From Brevibacterium picturae (GTDB taxonomy: Bacteria > Actinomycetota > Actinomycetes > Actinomycetales > Brevibacteriaceae), in the NCBI RefSeq assembly GCF_900105045.1, contig NZ_LT629739.1:930001-994000 (forward strand): a DNA stretch of 64,000 nucleotides. The letters are read 5' to 3'. Shown here in pieces: positions 45,646 to 55,151 of the stretch; within the stretch, counting starts at the first letter, position 1, and the number at the start of each line of letters is the position of its first letter. The notes under the pieces were generated by a model. It was not told the origin of the DNA and did not search any database. It saw only the letters and a program-made list of their open reading frames with translations. The position numbers were made by a program, and so were the translations under genes.

Positions 45646-47211
45646 TCATCCCCGTCGGGTCAGCTGCGCCCAGAGATCCTGGTCGAACCGACGGCGGGCG
45701 AAGAGTCCGGCCATGTGTCTGACCGCGTTGTCGACCTTCCCCCGCCACGCGTCCACGGCACGCTCTGCATCCCCGACGGACAGTGCTCTGAAGATGGCGC
45801 GGTCATCGATGAGGATGCGATCGCTGGCCGGTGAGTAGTCGAGCTGCAGGACCGAGATGAACAGCCGCAGCCGCAGGGTCAGGGCTTCAAAGGCTCGAGC
45901 GCTCTGCCTCAGCCCCGAGGCCCGGGCCAGTTCCTGCTGGAAGTGGAGGTCCGCATCCTCGACATCGATGCCGCTCTTGGTCGCCGCCGATGCTTCCACC
46001 TGGCGAAGGGCCAGCTGCACAGGCACGAAGTAGCGCTTCTGCCGCAGCGCCAGAGACCGCAGAAGAACCTCCCCCACGGCCATGCGCCCGGCATAGAGGT
46101 CGAGGACGTCGAGGGTCGTGATGAGCGGGATTCTCGTTCCGCCTCGGGAGCCGTCGAGCAGCTTGTCGTCGACCATGCGCCGCAGTGCGGCATCGACCGA
46201 AGAGCGCGGCACCTGCATCCTGCGTGACAGCAGACGCGGATTGATCCGATCACCGGGCTGATACCCGGAATCGATGATCTCCTCACGCAGGGCGATCGCC
46301 AGATGTTCGGTGATGGATCGTGTCCCCTTCGGCAACCATGACGAGATCTCCATTGAGTCAGAAGAAATGGAACTTCTCCGGGCTTCGGTTTGACTCGCCC
46401 GACGCCACATGACGCCCTCGAAACCGTGGCGCACGCGGTCGGCGAGGGTGTCGAGCAGTGATCCGGGAATGTCGCGGCAGCAGGCGAGAGCGGATGTGGA
46501 TGCGTCGAGGAACTCCGCGAACTCGCGGTGGACGGCGATGGCCGCGCCCCCGCCCAGATCGCTGTCTGCCAGAGCTCCGGACTCAGCGAACGGACCGCTC
46601 GTCTCGCCGAAGGGATCGAAGACGACGAAGCGATCGCGATCCCCGCCGGCCCGAAGCAGCTCGAGCGTCGCCGAGGCATCGGTCTGGCGATGCTCGCTGT
46701 CGAAGCGCTGCGGCCAGTGCTGAACCCCGGCCGAGCGCAGCGCTGCCACGATGCCGGCGATGCGACGCTGCACCCGTCTCGCTGAGACCCCACCCCCACT
46801 TCCACCTGCGTTGCGAGCGTCTGCAGCGCGAATGCCGATGACGATCAGCGGGAATCCGCCCGCGACGACGGTGACCTCATCACTGCCGAGCAACCGATCC
46901 GTCGGCACCGTCATCCCTCGCATTGCGCGGGAGACGATGCTCTGGCTCAGTCCCGTCGCCTCGGCCAGCGCCCGGGTCGAATAGTCCTTCCCCGAGATCC
47001 TCGCCCCTGCGGTGCTCACCAGAGCCTCGACGACCTGATCGGCCGTGCTCTGGATCTGCGGGCGGCCGCTGCGCGGCCGATCCTCGAGGTCAGAACGCGA
47101 CTTCCACCGACGCAGACTCGACGGTGAGATGTCCAGCTGCGCGGCCACCTCGGCGATGGAGGACGACGCCGTCATGGCAACAGCACCACGACGCATTTCT
47201 GAGGAATACAT
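45646..47211 (-). CDS. Chimeric regulator: transposase-like double HTH joined to GntR/FCD
   Basis: Residues 18-39 (SIAEVAAQLDISPSSLRRWK) with DRPRSGRPQIQ, then 78-98 (YSTRALAEATGLSQSIVSRA), look like the paired helix-turn-helix region of IS630-type transposases. A 170-residue middle region of unknown fold follows. From about 285 comes a GntR winged helix (HLAIALREEIIDSGYQPGD ... VPRSSVDAALRRMVDD) and an FCD-like helical domain to residue 510. The total of 521 residues is about twice a normal GntR protein. Divergent from putA, with 185 bases between starts, so it probably controls putA. ATG at 47211 preferred to GTG at 47214. Confidence 0.75.
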   Translation of the reverse strand: MYSSEMRRGAVAMTASSSIAEVAAQLDISPSSLRRWKSRSDLEDRPRSGRPQIQSTADQVVEALVSTAGARISGKDYSTRALAEATGLSQSIVSRAMRGMTVPTDRLLGSDEVTVVAGGFPLIVIGIRAADARNAGGSGGGVSARRVQRRIAGIVAALRSAGVQHWPQRFDSEHRQTDASATLELLRAGGDRDRFVVFDPFGETSGPFAESGALADSDLGGGAAIAVHREFAEFLDASTSALACCRDIPGSLLDTLADRVRHGFEGVMWRRASQTEARRSSISSDSMEISSWLPKGTRSITEHLAIALREEIIDSGYQPGDRINPRLLSRRMQVPRSSVDAALRRMVDDKLLDGSRGGTRIPLITTLDVLDLYAGRMAVGEVLLRSLALRQKRYFVPVQLALRQVEASAATKSGIDVEDADLHFQQELARASGLRQSARAFEALTLRLRLFISVLQLDYSPASDRILIDDRAIFRALSVGDAERAVDAWRGKVDNAVRHMAGLFARRRFDQDLWAQLTRRG

Positions 47212-47342
47212 CACGCCATTCTAATACTTCTGACTCAACTATGCCTGCGATTGTGCACGAGCTCTTCACCCCGCATTTCGTCCGGAGCATACTGGACTCA
47301 ACGATCCCGCCAACGGTCAATGGCGACGCGGGAGCGCCGCAC

Positions 47343-47370
47343 CCAGAGTCCACCCAGACTCATCCAGAGT
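47343..47370 (+). promoter_or_regulatory. Helically phased CCAGA(G/C)T direct repeats before putA
   Basis: CCAGAGT (47343), CCAGACT (47354) and CCAGAGT (47364) recur at 11- and 10-base steps, about one turn of DNA each, 27 bases before the putA start. Possible binding array for the divergent chimeric regulator or an activator. Confidence 0.4.
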
Positions 47371-47396
47371 TCGTCCAACAGAAAAGGAACGAGCAG

Positions 47397-50300
47397 TTGT
47401 TGCACACAGACTCCGATCTTGATCAGCTCACCAGTCGCTCCATCGACACAGTCCGCAGATGGCTGCGCGTGGCGACGAGCAAGACCACGGCGAAGAATCC
47501 CGCAGCCGAGCGCCTCTCCGCAGTTCTCTCCGACCCCAATGGGCTCGATTTCACCGTCGGGTTCGTCGATCGGGTCGTGCGCACCGATGACGTGCACGCC
47601 GCCGCCGATGCGCTGACCGAGGTCGGCAAGCTCGCTCCCGAGACGATGTCGTTCCTCGACCGCGCGCAGATCAAGGCCGGTGCTGCGCTGGCCAAGGTGG
47701 CCCCGCAGGTCGTCGTGCCCGCTGCCCGCACCCGCCTGCGCCAGATGGTCGGCCACATGGTCGTCGACGCCCGCGATAAGCAGTTCGGCAAGGCCGTGGC
47801 CGCACTCACCGCCGACGGGCACCGACTCAACATCAACCTCCTCGGCGAGGCCGTCCTCGGGGACTCGGAAGCCGACCATCATCTCGAAGAGACCCACCGG
47901 CTGCTGGCCCGCGAGGATGTCGACTACGTCTCCGTCAAGGTCTCCTCGGTCGCCTCCCAGATCTCGATGTGGGCCTTCGACGAGACCGTCGACTACGTCG
48001 TCGAACGACTGCGCCCGCTCTACCAGCAGGCCGCGAAGGCACCGACCGGATCCAAGTTCGTCAACCTCGACATGGAGGAGTACCAGGATCTCGAGCTCAC
48101 GATCGCGGTCTTCACCCGCCTGCTCGCCGAACCGGAATTCAAGGACCTCGAGGCCGGAATCGTCATCCAGGGCTACCAGCCCGACGCACTGGGCGCTGTC
48201 CAGCGCCTGAGCGAGTTCGCCAATGAGCGCGTCGCCAATGGAGGCGTCGGAGTCAAGGTTCGTCTGGTCAAGGGCGCGAACCTCGCTTTGGAGACCGTCC
48301 ACGCGGAGATCGCCGGCTGGCCCGCAACGGTCTGCGACTCGAAGCAGTCCACCGATGCGAACTACAAGCGCGTCCTGCACTGGCTCTTCACCCCGGAACG
48401 GATGAAGGGACTGCGCATCGGCGTGGCCGGTCACAACCTCTTCGACATCGCCTTCGCCCACCACCTGTCGCTCGACCGGGAGGTCACCGACCGCGTGGAG
48501 TTCGAGATGCTGCAGGGCATGGCCTCCGAACAGGCCGCTGCAGTGACCGAGGACGTCGGTGACCTCCTCCTCTACGTTCCGGCCGTGCATCCGAAGGAGT
48601 TCGACGTTGCGATCTCCTACCTCGTGCGCAGGCTCGAGGAGAACTCTTCTCACGAGAACTTCATGTCAGGCATCTTCGACCTGGCCAACGGCAACGAGGT
48701 CTTCGTGCGGGAGGCGGAGCGCTTCCAAGCCGCCGTCAAACAGCTCGAGGACATCCTCGCGGAAGATGGGGAGAGGGCGCCAGCGCCGAACCGGTCCCAG
48801 GACCGTTCAGCCGAGCGCGACGTGCCCGCCCCCGTCCCGTCCGAGTTCTTCAACGAGCCCGACACTGATCCCTCGCTGCCGGCGAACCAGGCATGGGCCA
48901 GGCAGATCATCGCCGAGGCGACCGCTCCCGGTTACCTCGACGATCGGCCCAAGACGCCGAAGGTCGAATCGGCTGCGAAGCTCGATGAGATGATCTCCGG
49001 CGGTCGCAAGGCGGCAGAAGCCTGGCGCGCGCTCGGTGCCACCGGGCGCGGAGAGATCCTCCATCGCGCGGCGGAGGTCTTCGCCGCCCGTCGCGGTGAG
49101 TTCATCGCCGTCGCGGCCGCCGAGGTGGGCAAGATGCCGTCTCAGTCCGATCCCGAGATCTCTGAGGCCATCGACTTCATCCGCTACTACGCGCTGGGTG
49201 CTGCCGAGCTGGAGAACCTCGAGGGCGCGAACTTCGTCCCCGATGAGATGGTCGTCGTCACCCCGCCGTGGAACTTCCCCATCGCCATTCCCACCGGTGG
49301 CACCGTGGCGGCACTGGCCGCTGGTTCGGCCGTCATCCATAAGCCGTCGAAGCCCGCACCGCACTGCTCGGCGCTCATCGTCGACTGCCTGTGGGAGGCT
49401 GGCGTTCCCACGGACGTGCTGCAGCTGTGCACTCCGGCCGACAGGGACCTCAGCCGCCACCTCGTCGCCCACCCTGACGTCGATCGCGTCATCCTCACGG
49501 GTGCCTCGGAGACGGCCGCGCTGTTCAAGTCCTTCCGCCCCGACCTGCATGTCAACGCGGAGACCTCCGGCAAGAACGCCCTGGTCATCACGCCTGCGGC
49601 CGATCGCGATCTGGCTGTGGCCGATCTCGTGCACTCGGCCTTCGGCCACGCCGGACAGAAGTGCTCGGCCGCTTCCCTGGGCATCTTGGTCGGGTCGACC
49701 CACGACTCCGAACGCTATCGTCGCCAACTCGTCGATGCCGCCTCGTCGATGGTCGTCGACTGGCCGGCGAATCTGTCCGCCACGATGGGGCCGCTGACCG
49801 AGGATCCCTCCGACAAGCTCGAGCGGGCGCTGACCTCGCTGGAGCCGGGCGAGTCCTGGCTGCTCGAGCCTAAGCAGCTCGATGACACGGGCCGCCTGTG
49901 GAGTCCGGGAATCAAGGAGGGCGTCAAGCCGGGATCGTTCTTCCACCTCACCGAGGTGTTCGGCCCGGTGCTCGGCCTCATGCACGCCCGTGACCTCGAC
50001 GAGGCGATCGAGTTCCAGAATGCCGTGGACTTCGGCCTCACCGGCGGCATCCACTCCCTCGACCCGGAGGAGGTGCGCACCTGGCTCGACCGTGTCCAGG
50101 TCGGCAATGCCTACGTCAACCGCGGCATCACCGGCGCGATCGTGCGGCGTCAGTCCTTCGGCGGCTGGAAGCAGTCCTCCGTGGGGCTCGGTTCGAAGGC
50201 CGGTGGCCCGAACTACCTCATGCTCTTCGGCCACTTCACCGATGATCCCTCAAGTCTGCCGGGCGCGACTGACACGAGTCAGAACCTCGAGCTGGCCAAG

Positions 50301-50831
50301 GCCGACGACGACCGTTGGCTGGCCCGCGAATTCGGGGCGGCGAAGGACCACACCGGACTCCATGCGGAAGCCAACATCTTCCGCTACCGGCCCCGTCCCG
50401 TGACCCTACGAGTGACCTCGGCTTCGTCCCTGTTCGACCTCGAAAGGTCCGTCCACGCTGCGAAGTCAGTCGGGTCGACGGTACAGCTGTCCGTCGCCGA
50501 GGATGTCGCCTCCGAGGTGAAGATCGCCGTCACGAATGCGGGAGTTGCAGCCCGCACCGAGTCCGCGTCGACGTTCTCCGACATGGTCAGCGAAGGCCGC
50601 TACGACGATTCCGTCGGCGCCCGCATCCGGGTGCTCGGTCCGCAGGAGCCCGAGCTGCTGGCCGCGAGCGCACCCCGTCCGGAGGTCGCGGTCATCGATG
50701 AGCCGGTAACCTCCTCGGCGCGGGTGGAGATGCGGTACTACGTGCAGGAGCAGGCCGTGTCGATGACACTGCACCGCTTCGGCAACCCCAGCCGCACCTT
50801 CCACGAGCTGGCCGCGGAACTCAAGGCCTGA
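47397..50831 (+). CDS. putA: Bifunctional proline dehydrogenase / L-glutamate gamma-semialdehyde dehydrogenase
   Basis: Oxidises proline to glutamate in two steps with substrate channelling. From TTG 47397 the protein is 1144 residues: a FAD proline dehydrogenase barrel (VSVKVSSVASQIS, VNLDMEEYQDLELT, KGANLALE, VAGHNLFDIAFAH) up to about 450, then an aldehyde dehydrogenase with PPWNFPIAIPTGG, NAETSGKNALVI, catalytic Cys in GHAGQKCSAAS and a C-terminal extension. AAAGGA lies 9 bases before the TTG; an ATG at 47241 is in frame but has no ribosome site and lies 30 bases from the divergent start. The short PRODH N-terminus lacks the RHH DNA-binding domain of E. coli PutA, fitting a separate regulator. 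Confidence 0.93.
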   Translation: MLHTDSDLDQLTSRSIDTVRRWLRVATSKTTAKNPAAERLSAVLSDPNGLDFTVGFVDRVVRTDDVHAAADALTEVGKLAPETMSFLDRAQIKAGAALAKVAPQVVVPAARTRLRQMVGHMVVDARDKQFGKAVAALTADGHRLNINLLGEAVLGDSEADHHLEETHRLLAREDVDYVSVKVSSVASQISMWAFDETVDYVVERLRPLYQQAAKAPTGSKFVNLDMEEYQDLELTIAVFTRLLAEPEFKDLEAGIVIQGYQPDALGAVQRLSEFANERVANGGVGVKVRLVKGANLALETVHAEIAGWPATVCDSKQSTDANYKRVLHWLFTPERMKGLRIGVAGHNLFDIAFAHHLSLDREVTDRVEFEMLQGMASEQAAAVTEDVGDLLLYVPAVHPKEFDVAISYLVRRLEENSSHENFMSGIFDLANGNEVFVREAERFQAAVKQLEDILAEDGERAPAPNRSQDRSAERDVPAPVPSEFFNEPDTDPSLPANQAWARQIIAEATAPGYLDDRPKTPKVESAAKLDEMISGGRKAAEAWRALGATGRGEILHRAAEVFAARRGEFIAVAAAEVGKMPSQSDPEISEAIDFIRYYALGAAELENLEGANFVPDEMVVVTPPWNFPIAIPTGGTVAALAAGSAVIHKPSKPAPHCSALIVDCLWEAGVPTDVLQLCTPADRDLSRHLVAHPDVDRVILTGASETAALFKSFRPDLHVNAETSGKNALVITPAADRDLAVADLVHSAFGHAGQKCSAASLGILVGSTHDSERYRRQLVDAASSMVVDWPANLSATMGPLTEDPSDKLERALTSLEPGESWLLEPKQLDDTGRLWSPGIKEGVKPGSFFHLTEVFGPVLGLMHARDLDEAIEFQNAVDFGLTGGIHSLDPEEVRTWLDRVQVGNAYVNRGITGAIVRRQSFGGWKQSSVGLGSKAGGPNYLMLFGHFTDDPSSLPGATDTSQNLELAKADDDRWLAREFGAAKDHTGLHAEANIFRYRPRPVTLRVTSASSLFDLERSVHAAKSVGSTVQLSVAEDVASEVKIAVTNAGVAARTESASTFSDMVSEGRYDDSVGARIRVLGPQEPELLAASAPRPEVAVIDEPVTSSARVEMRYYVQEQAVSMTLHRFGNPSRTFHELAAELKA

Positions 50832-50851
50832 GCTGCTCAGGGCCTGAGCTC

Positions 50852-50886
50852 GGGCGCCTGGCCGGGCCGCCTGGTTTCAGGCGCCC
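50852..50886. terminator. putA terminator-like hairpin with direct repeat
   Basis: GGGCGCCTG (50852-50860) pairs with CAGGCGCCC (50878-50886). TTTCAGGCGCCCGG is repeated immediately (50889-50902), reaching into the end of the convergent monooxygenase gene, so a second pairing partner exists. Confidence 0.55.
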
Positions 50887-50890
50887 GGTT

Positions 50891-52072
50891 TCAGGCGCCC
50901 GGCCAGTCTGGGAGTTCGATCGGATCTCGCAGACTGCGTCCCATGGTGAGATTCGCGACGGGCGGGAATCCCATGGACCTCATCAGAGTGTTTCGCAGGA
51001 CGAGCTGCAGACGGTTCGGCGGGGCGAAGGCCGTTCCGAGCCCCTTGGCCGCGTCCTGTTTGCTGCCCACCATGGGCATCAGCCGACGTTCATACGCGTC
51101 GAAGGCTCGGCGGTGGTCATCCGGCGTGGCAGTCAGTTCAGCGGCCAGAACGTAAGCTTCGACCATGGCTAGCGCCGAGCCCTGGCCGGCCAACAATGAC
51201 GGGGACGCCGCGGCATCACCGATCAGTGCAACCCTGCCGCTGGTCCACGAAGGCATCCGGATCTGGTTCGCCCGATCGAGGTAGAGCGTCCGTGCCTGCG
51301 GCAATCTGTCGAGGATCGCAGGGATCTCCCACCCTGCTCCCGCCAGACTCGATCGCACCAGCTCCCGTTGGGCCTCGACATCATCAGCGGGGAGGCGGCC
51401 ATCATGCCGGAAGGTGAGCATGAACATCGTCAGGTCATCACGCAGCGCGACACGGATCGCCTGAAACCCGACCTCGGCATGCATGACGGCGACAAGTTCG
51501 TCCCGTGGTCGGTAGCCGGCGACATCGAATGCCGCGACAGCGATCCCGAGATCGCGCTCGAACCCCGACTCCTCACCGAAGACCAGCTCACGGACGCGGG
51601 AGTGCAGACCGTCGGCACCGACGACGAGGTCGAACTCCCGTGGGGCAGCATGCTCGAACTCGACACGCACGCTGCGCTCATCCTCGGTGAACCGGGCAAT
51701 GGTGTCACCGAAGATCGTCTCGACCCTGTCGTCGAGGCAGTCATAGATCGCGGCGGCGAGGTCTGATCGAAGGATGCTGACATATCGTTCGCTGGCTCCA
51801 GCGACGAAACGCTGGGTATCGAGCGACGCGACTCTGTGCCCGTCTGCTGCGACGTCGCGGGCCTCCGCGAGCTGATACCCTTCGCTCAGCAGACGAGGCA
51901 CGAGCCCCATCATTTCGGCGACGTCGAATCCGGTACCCCAGAAGTCGATGAGATACCCGCCTCTGCGCAGGCCATGTGCATGTTCGACGAGGGTGGGCTC
52001 ATGCCCCGCCTTCTGCAGCCAGTATGCCAGCGTGGAGCCAGCGATTCCGGCACCGACGATGAGCACGCGCAT
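50891..52072 (-). CDS. FAD-dependent monooxygenase (UbiH/PHBH class)
   Basis: A 393-residue class A flavoprotein with the N-terminal dinucleotide motif MRVLIVGAGIAGSTLAYWL, the NAD(P)H/FAD motif DLVVGADGLHSRVREL near residue 160 and the FAD-ribityl motif GRVALIGDAAASPSLLAGQGSALA near 290. Related proteins hydroxylate aromatics, tetracycline or quinone precursors; the substrate cannot be predicted. ATG at 52072 has GGAGG upstream; the upstream frame lacks a sensible start. It converges on putA. Confidence 0.85.
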   Translation of the reverse strand: MRVLIVGAGIAGSTLAYWLQKAGHEPTLVEHAHGLRRGGYLIDFWGTGFDVAEMMGLVPRLLSEGYQLAEARDVAADGHRVASLDTQRFVAGASERYVSILRSDLAAAIYDCLDDRVETIFGDTIARFTEDERSVRVEFEHAAPREFDLVVGADGLHSRVRELVFGEESGFERDLGIAVAAFDVAGYRPRDELVAVMHAEVGFQAIRVALRDDLTMFMLTFRHDGRLPADDVEAQRELVRSSLAGAGWEIPAILDRLPQARTLYLDRANQIRMPSWTSGRVALIGDAAASPSLLAGQGSALAMVEAYVLAAELTATPDDHRRAFDAYERRLMPMVGSKQDAAKGLGTAFAPPNRLQLVLRNTLMRSMGFPPVANLTMGRSLRDPIELPDWPGA

Positions 52073-52208
52073 CTTCTGCCTCCCCGCAGATCGGTGATCA
52101 GACCACCAGTGTAGAACTCCCGGCACTGGCGACATCACCCTCGACGAGACTCATTTACAGTGCCCGCATCGTCGGCGCTGACCACATCCGCACGTCTAGT
52201 ACAGTAAT

Positions 52209-52241
52209 TTCACACCGTATTCACAAGGTCGTCACCGATGT
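52209..52241 (+). promoter_or_regulatory. Candidate PHO box before the secreted nuclease gene
   Basis: TTCAC at 52209 and 52220, and GTCAC at 52231, recur at exact 11-base steps, the spacing of actinobacterial PhoP direct-repeat units (GTTCACC-like). The array runs into the -35 position of GATAAT at 52255-52260, as expected for an activator. The same spacing is seen before pstS. Confidence 0.5.
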
Positions 52242-52254
52242 CGACCTCTCACTG

Positions 52255-52260
52255 GATAAT
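52255..52260 (+). promoter_or_regulatory. Probable -10 element for the secreted nuclease gene
   Basis: GATAAT, 55 bases before the ATG at 52316. The matching -35 position falls in the third unit of the candidate PHO box. Confidence 0.5.
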
Positions 52261-52315
52261 GTGCATGCGTGCGCGCCGTCATCTTCCGCGGTGCCCAAGA
52301 TTCCGAAAGGCTCCT

Positions 52316-55126
52316 ATGACAGTCTCCAAGACGGCCTCGTCGTGCGCGGCGCTCAGCCTCGTCGCAGCGATCGGCCTCACATTTCCCGCAGCACCGGCGG
52401 CCGCCGCCGAGGACCCGCACATCAGCGAGATCGGCTACACGCTCGACACCGACTTCATCGAGATCGCAGCCGACCCCGGCACCGACATCTCAGGATGGAC
52501 GATCGGGTCCGTCACTCGCGGCGGCAGCGTCCACGCTGCGGAGAACACGACGATTGTGCCCGAGGGCACCACCGTCGGCGACTCCGGTGCTCTGGCTATC
52601 GACGTGTCGATCACGAACTCTGTGAAGTCCGGGAATGCCGCCGACGGCAGCTACGGCTCTTCGGCCTTCGCCATCGATGATGACGGCGTGCTCGTCGGCT
52701 TCGAACAGATCGGCGGAGTGATCGACGGCGCGGGCGTGACGGGCAAGTCGAACAAGAACACCCCGGACCCCGTCGTCGGCGAAGAGGCCGCACCCACGGG
52801 AGCCACCGCCTCGGGCGGACAGACCATCCAACTCGTCGACGGTGCCTGGACATCCGCTGCTCCCACCCCGGATGCGCTGCCCGGTGACGACGGAGGCGAT
52901 GACGACGGGGACACCCCGGTGCCTGAGGACGTCACCCCGGTCGCCGATGTCCAGGGCACCGGCAATGAAAGTCCGCTGCAGGGTGAGACCGTCAAGACGC
53001 AGGGCGTCGTCACGGCTTCTTACCCGAGCGGCGGTCTGAACGGCTACTACGTGCAGACGCCGGGCACAGGCGGCGCCGATGATGAGACTCCCGGTGCCTC
53101 GGACGGCGTCTTCGTCTACTCGCCCGACACAGTCGCCGGTGTCAGCATCGGCGACCATCTCGAGCTGACAGGTTCCGTTTCCGAACGCTATGGACAGACT
53201 CAGGTCTCCGTGGGCGCCAACGATGTGACGAGCGTGGATGAGCCCGCCGAGGCGGTCAAGCCAGTCGAGGCCGAGTTCCCTGACGACGCTGCCGCACGGG
53301 AATCCCTCGAAGGCATGCTCCTGCAGCCCGGCGGTGAACTGACCGTGGCCGACAACTACAACACGAACACCTACGGCGAAGTGGTTCTGGCCACCGGCGA
53401 AGGAACCCTCCCGCAGCCCACCGATGTCGCCCGACCAGGAAGCGCGGAGGCCAAGGCCGTCGAGGCCGAGAACCTCGAACGTGAGGTCGTCCTCGACGAC
53501 GGTGCGACAGTGAACTATCTCGAGAACGACAAGGACACTGTCCTGCCATACATCTCTAATGACTCCCCTGTGCGGGTCGGCGCTCAGGCAACGATCACCT
53601 CGCCGGTGGTGCTCGGTTTCGATCACGAGAAATGGCGGTTCCAGCCCACTACCCGCCTGACCGGGGACAACGCCGAGGCGATCCAGCCTGCCAGCTTCTC
53701 CGACACTCGGACCGAGGCACCAGAGGACATCGGCGGCCAGGTCAGCCTGGCCAGCTTCAACGTCCTCAACTACTTCACCACCACCGGCGACCAGCTCGAG
53801 GGATGCGAGTACTACGACGACCGCGAGGGCAACCCCATCACCGTTCGCGGCGGCTGCGACGCTCGCGGTGCGGCGAACGCGGAGAGTCTCGAACGCCAGG
53901 AGGCGAAGATCGTCACGGCCATCAACAAGCTCGATGCCTCGGTCGTCTCCCTCATGGAGATCGAGAACTCCGCCGCCTTCGGCAAAGATCGCGATGCCGC
54001 GCTGGAGACTCTGGTCGATAGCCTCAACGAGGCCGCTGGCGAAGAGAAGTGGGACTTCGTTCCCTCCCCCGCCGAGGTGCCTGCAGATGAGGACGTCATC
54101 CGAACCGCCTTGATCTATCAGCCCGCCGAGGTGGCCCCGCACAAGGATTCCACGATCCTTGACGATGAGGAGGCGTTCTCGAACGCGCGCGAACCCCTCT
54201 CGCAGGCGTTCGCACCGAAGGACGAATCCGGTGAGCTCGACGTCGACAAGACATTCGTGACGATCTCGAACCACTTCAAGTCCAAGGGCTCAGGCGAAGG
54301 CCCGGGCAACGAGGACAACGGTGATGGGCAGGGCAACTCCAATGCGGACCGCGTAAAGCAGGCGAAGTCCCTGGTGGAGTTCGCCGGCGAGCAGCAGGAA
54401 GCCGTCGACAGCGACTTCGTCTACCTGCTCGGTGACTTCAACTCCTACACGCAGGAGGACCCGATGCAGGTCTTCTACGAGGCCGGTTACAAGGACGTCG
54501 CGTCGGAGATGACGGACGAGTCGACCTACGTGTATAAGTCCCGGACGGGCAGCCTCGACCACGTGCTGGCGCTGGATGCTTCGGACGGGCCGAGCGCCTT
54601 CGACGCGATCACCGGTGCCGATGTCTGGAACATCAACTCGGTCGAGGCTCTGGCACTCGAATACAGCCGCTTCAACTACAACGCGGGTGACTTCTACGCT
54701 CCCGACCAGTTCCGCGCCTCCGACCACGACCCTGTGGTCGTCGGACTCTTCGAGCCCGAGGATGACGGCGACGGCGCCGACGGCGGAAGTGATGCAGCAG
54801 AGGCCTCAGCTGAGACTGATGGTGGAGATGCTGATGCTGGTGGCGCATCCGACGACGGCACAGACGCAGATTCTTCAGCCGGAGCGGACTCGGATAATTC
54901 CGGGAGTGCGGATTCCGACAATGCGTCGAGTGGCACATCGACCACAGACGCAGATGGTTCGTCGACTGCTGCCGGTTCTTCGACCGCAGAGGCAGGGCCC
55001 GGTGGCGACCTGCCTCGCACTGGCGTGGATCCGGCACTGACCATCTCGATAGCAGCCGGGCTTCTCCTCATCGGAGCCAGCATCGTCGCCGTCGTGCGCA
55101 GGCGCAGGCTGGGTGGGCGAGGCTAG
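52316..55126 (+). CDS. Cell-wall-anchored extracellular nuclease, ExeM/NucH-like
   Basis: Secreted DNase-type protein of 936 residues: signal peptide ending AAPAAAA, lamin-tail-like domain (ISEIGYTLDTDFIEIAADPG) to about 175, an OB-fold region (VADVQGTGNESPLQGETVKTQG broken into family motifs) to about 450, then an EEP nuclease domain with LASFNVLNYF, the metal Glu in VVSLMEIEN, ISNHFKSKG, LLGDFNSYTQ, LDHVLAL and ASDHDPVVVG. An acidic Ser/Asp stalk leads to LPRTG near 899, a hydrophobic helix and RRRR. Sortase should fix it to the wall. AAAGG precedes the ATG. Phosphate scavenging from DNA is suggested by the upstream repeats. Confidence 0.9.
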   Translation: MTVSKTASSCAALSLVAAIGLTFPAAPAAAAEDPHISEIGYTLDTDFIEIAADPGTDISGWTIGSVTRGGSVHAAENTTIVPEGTTVGDSGALAIDVSITNSVKSGNAADGSYGSSAFAIDDDGVLVGFEQIGGVIDGAGVTGKSNKNTPDPVVGEEAAPTGATASGGQTIQLVDGAWTSAAPTPDALPGDDGGDDDGDTPVPEDVTPVADVQGTGNESPLQGETVKTQGVVTASYPSGGLNGYYVQTPGTGGADDETPGASDGVFVYSPDTVAGVSIGDHLELTGSVSERYGQTQVSVGANDVTSVDEPAEAVKPVEAEFPDDAAARESLEGMLLQPGGELTVADNYNTNTYGEVVLATGEGTLPQPTDVARPGSAEAKAVEAENLEREVVLDDGATVNYLENDKDTVLPYISNDSPVRVGAQATITSPVVLGFDHEKWRFQPTTRLTGDNAEAIQPASFSDTRTEAPEDIGGQVSLASFNVLNYFTTTGDQLEGCEYYDDREGNPITVRGGCDARGAANAESLERQEAKIVTAINKLDASVVSLMEIENSAAFGKDRDAALETLVDSLNEAAGEEKWDFVPSPAEVPADEDVIRTALIYQPAEVAPHKDSTILDDEEAFSNAREPLSQAFAPKDESGELDVDKTFVTISNHFKSKGSGEGPGNEDNGDGQGNSNADRVKQAKSLVEFAGEQQEAVDSDFVYLLGDFNSYTQEDPMQVFYEAGYKDVASEMTDESTYVYKSRTGSLDHVLALDASDGPSAFDAITGADVWNINSVEALALEYSRFNYNAGDFYAPDQFRASDHDPVVVGLFEPEDDGDGADGGSDAAEASAETDGGDADAGGASDDGTDADSSAGADSDNSGSADSDNASSGTSTTDADGSSTAAGSSTAEAGPGGDLPRTGVDPALTISIAAGLLLIGASIVAVVRRRRLGGRG

Positions 55127-55151
55127 CCCCGTTCTGGATGGGCCACCAACC

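Noticed and set aside
46923-47396. In-frame extension upstream of putA
   Set aside because: It overlaps the divergent regulator gene and has no family likeness; AAAGGA before TTG 47397 and the normal protein length support the shorter form.
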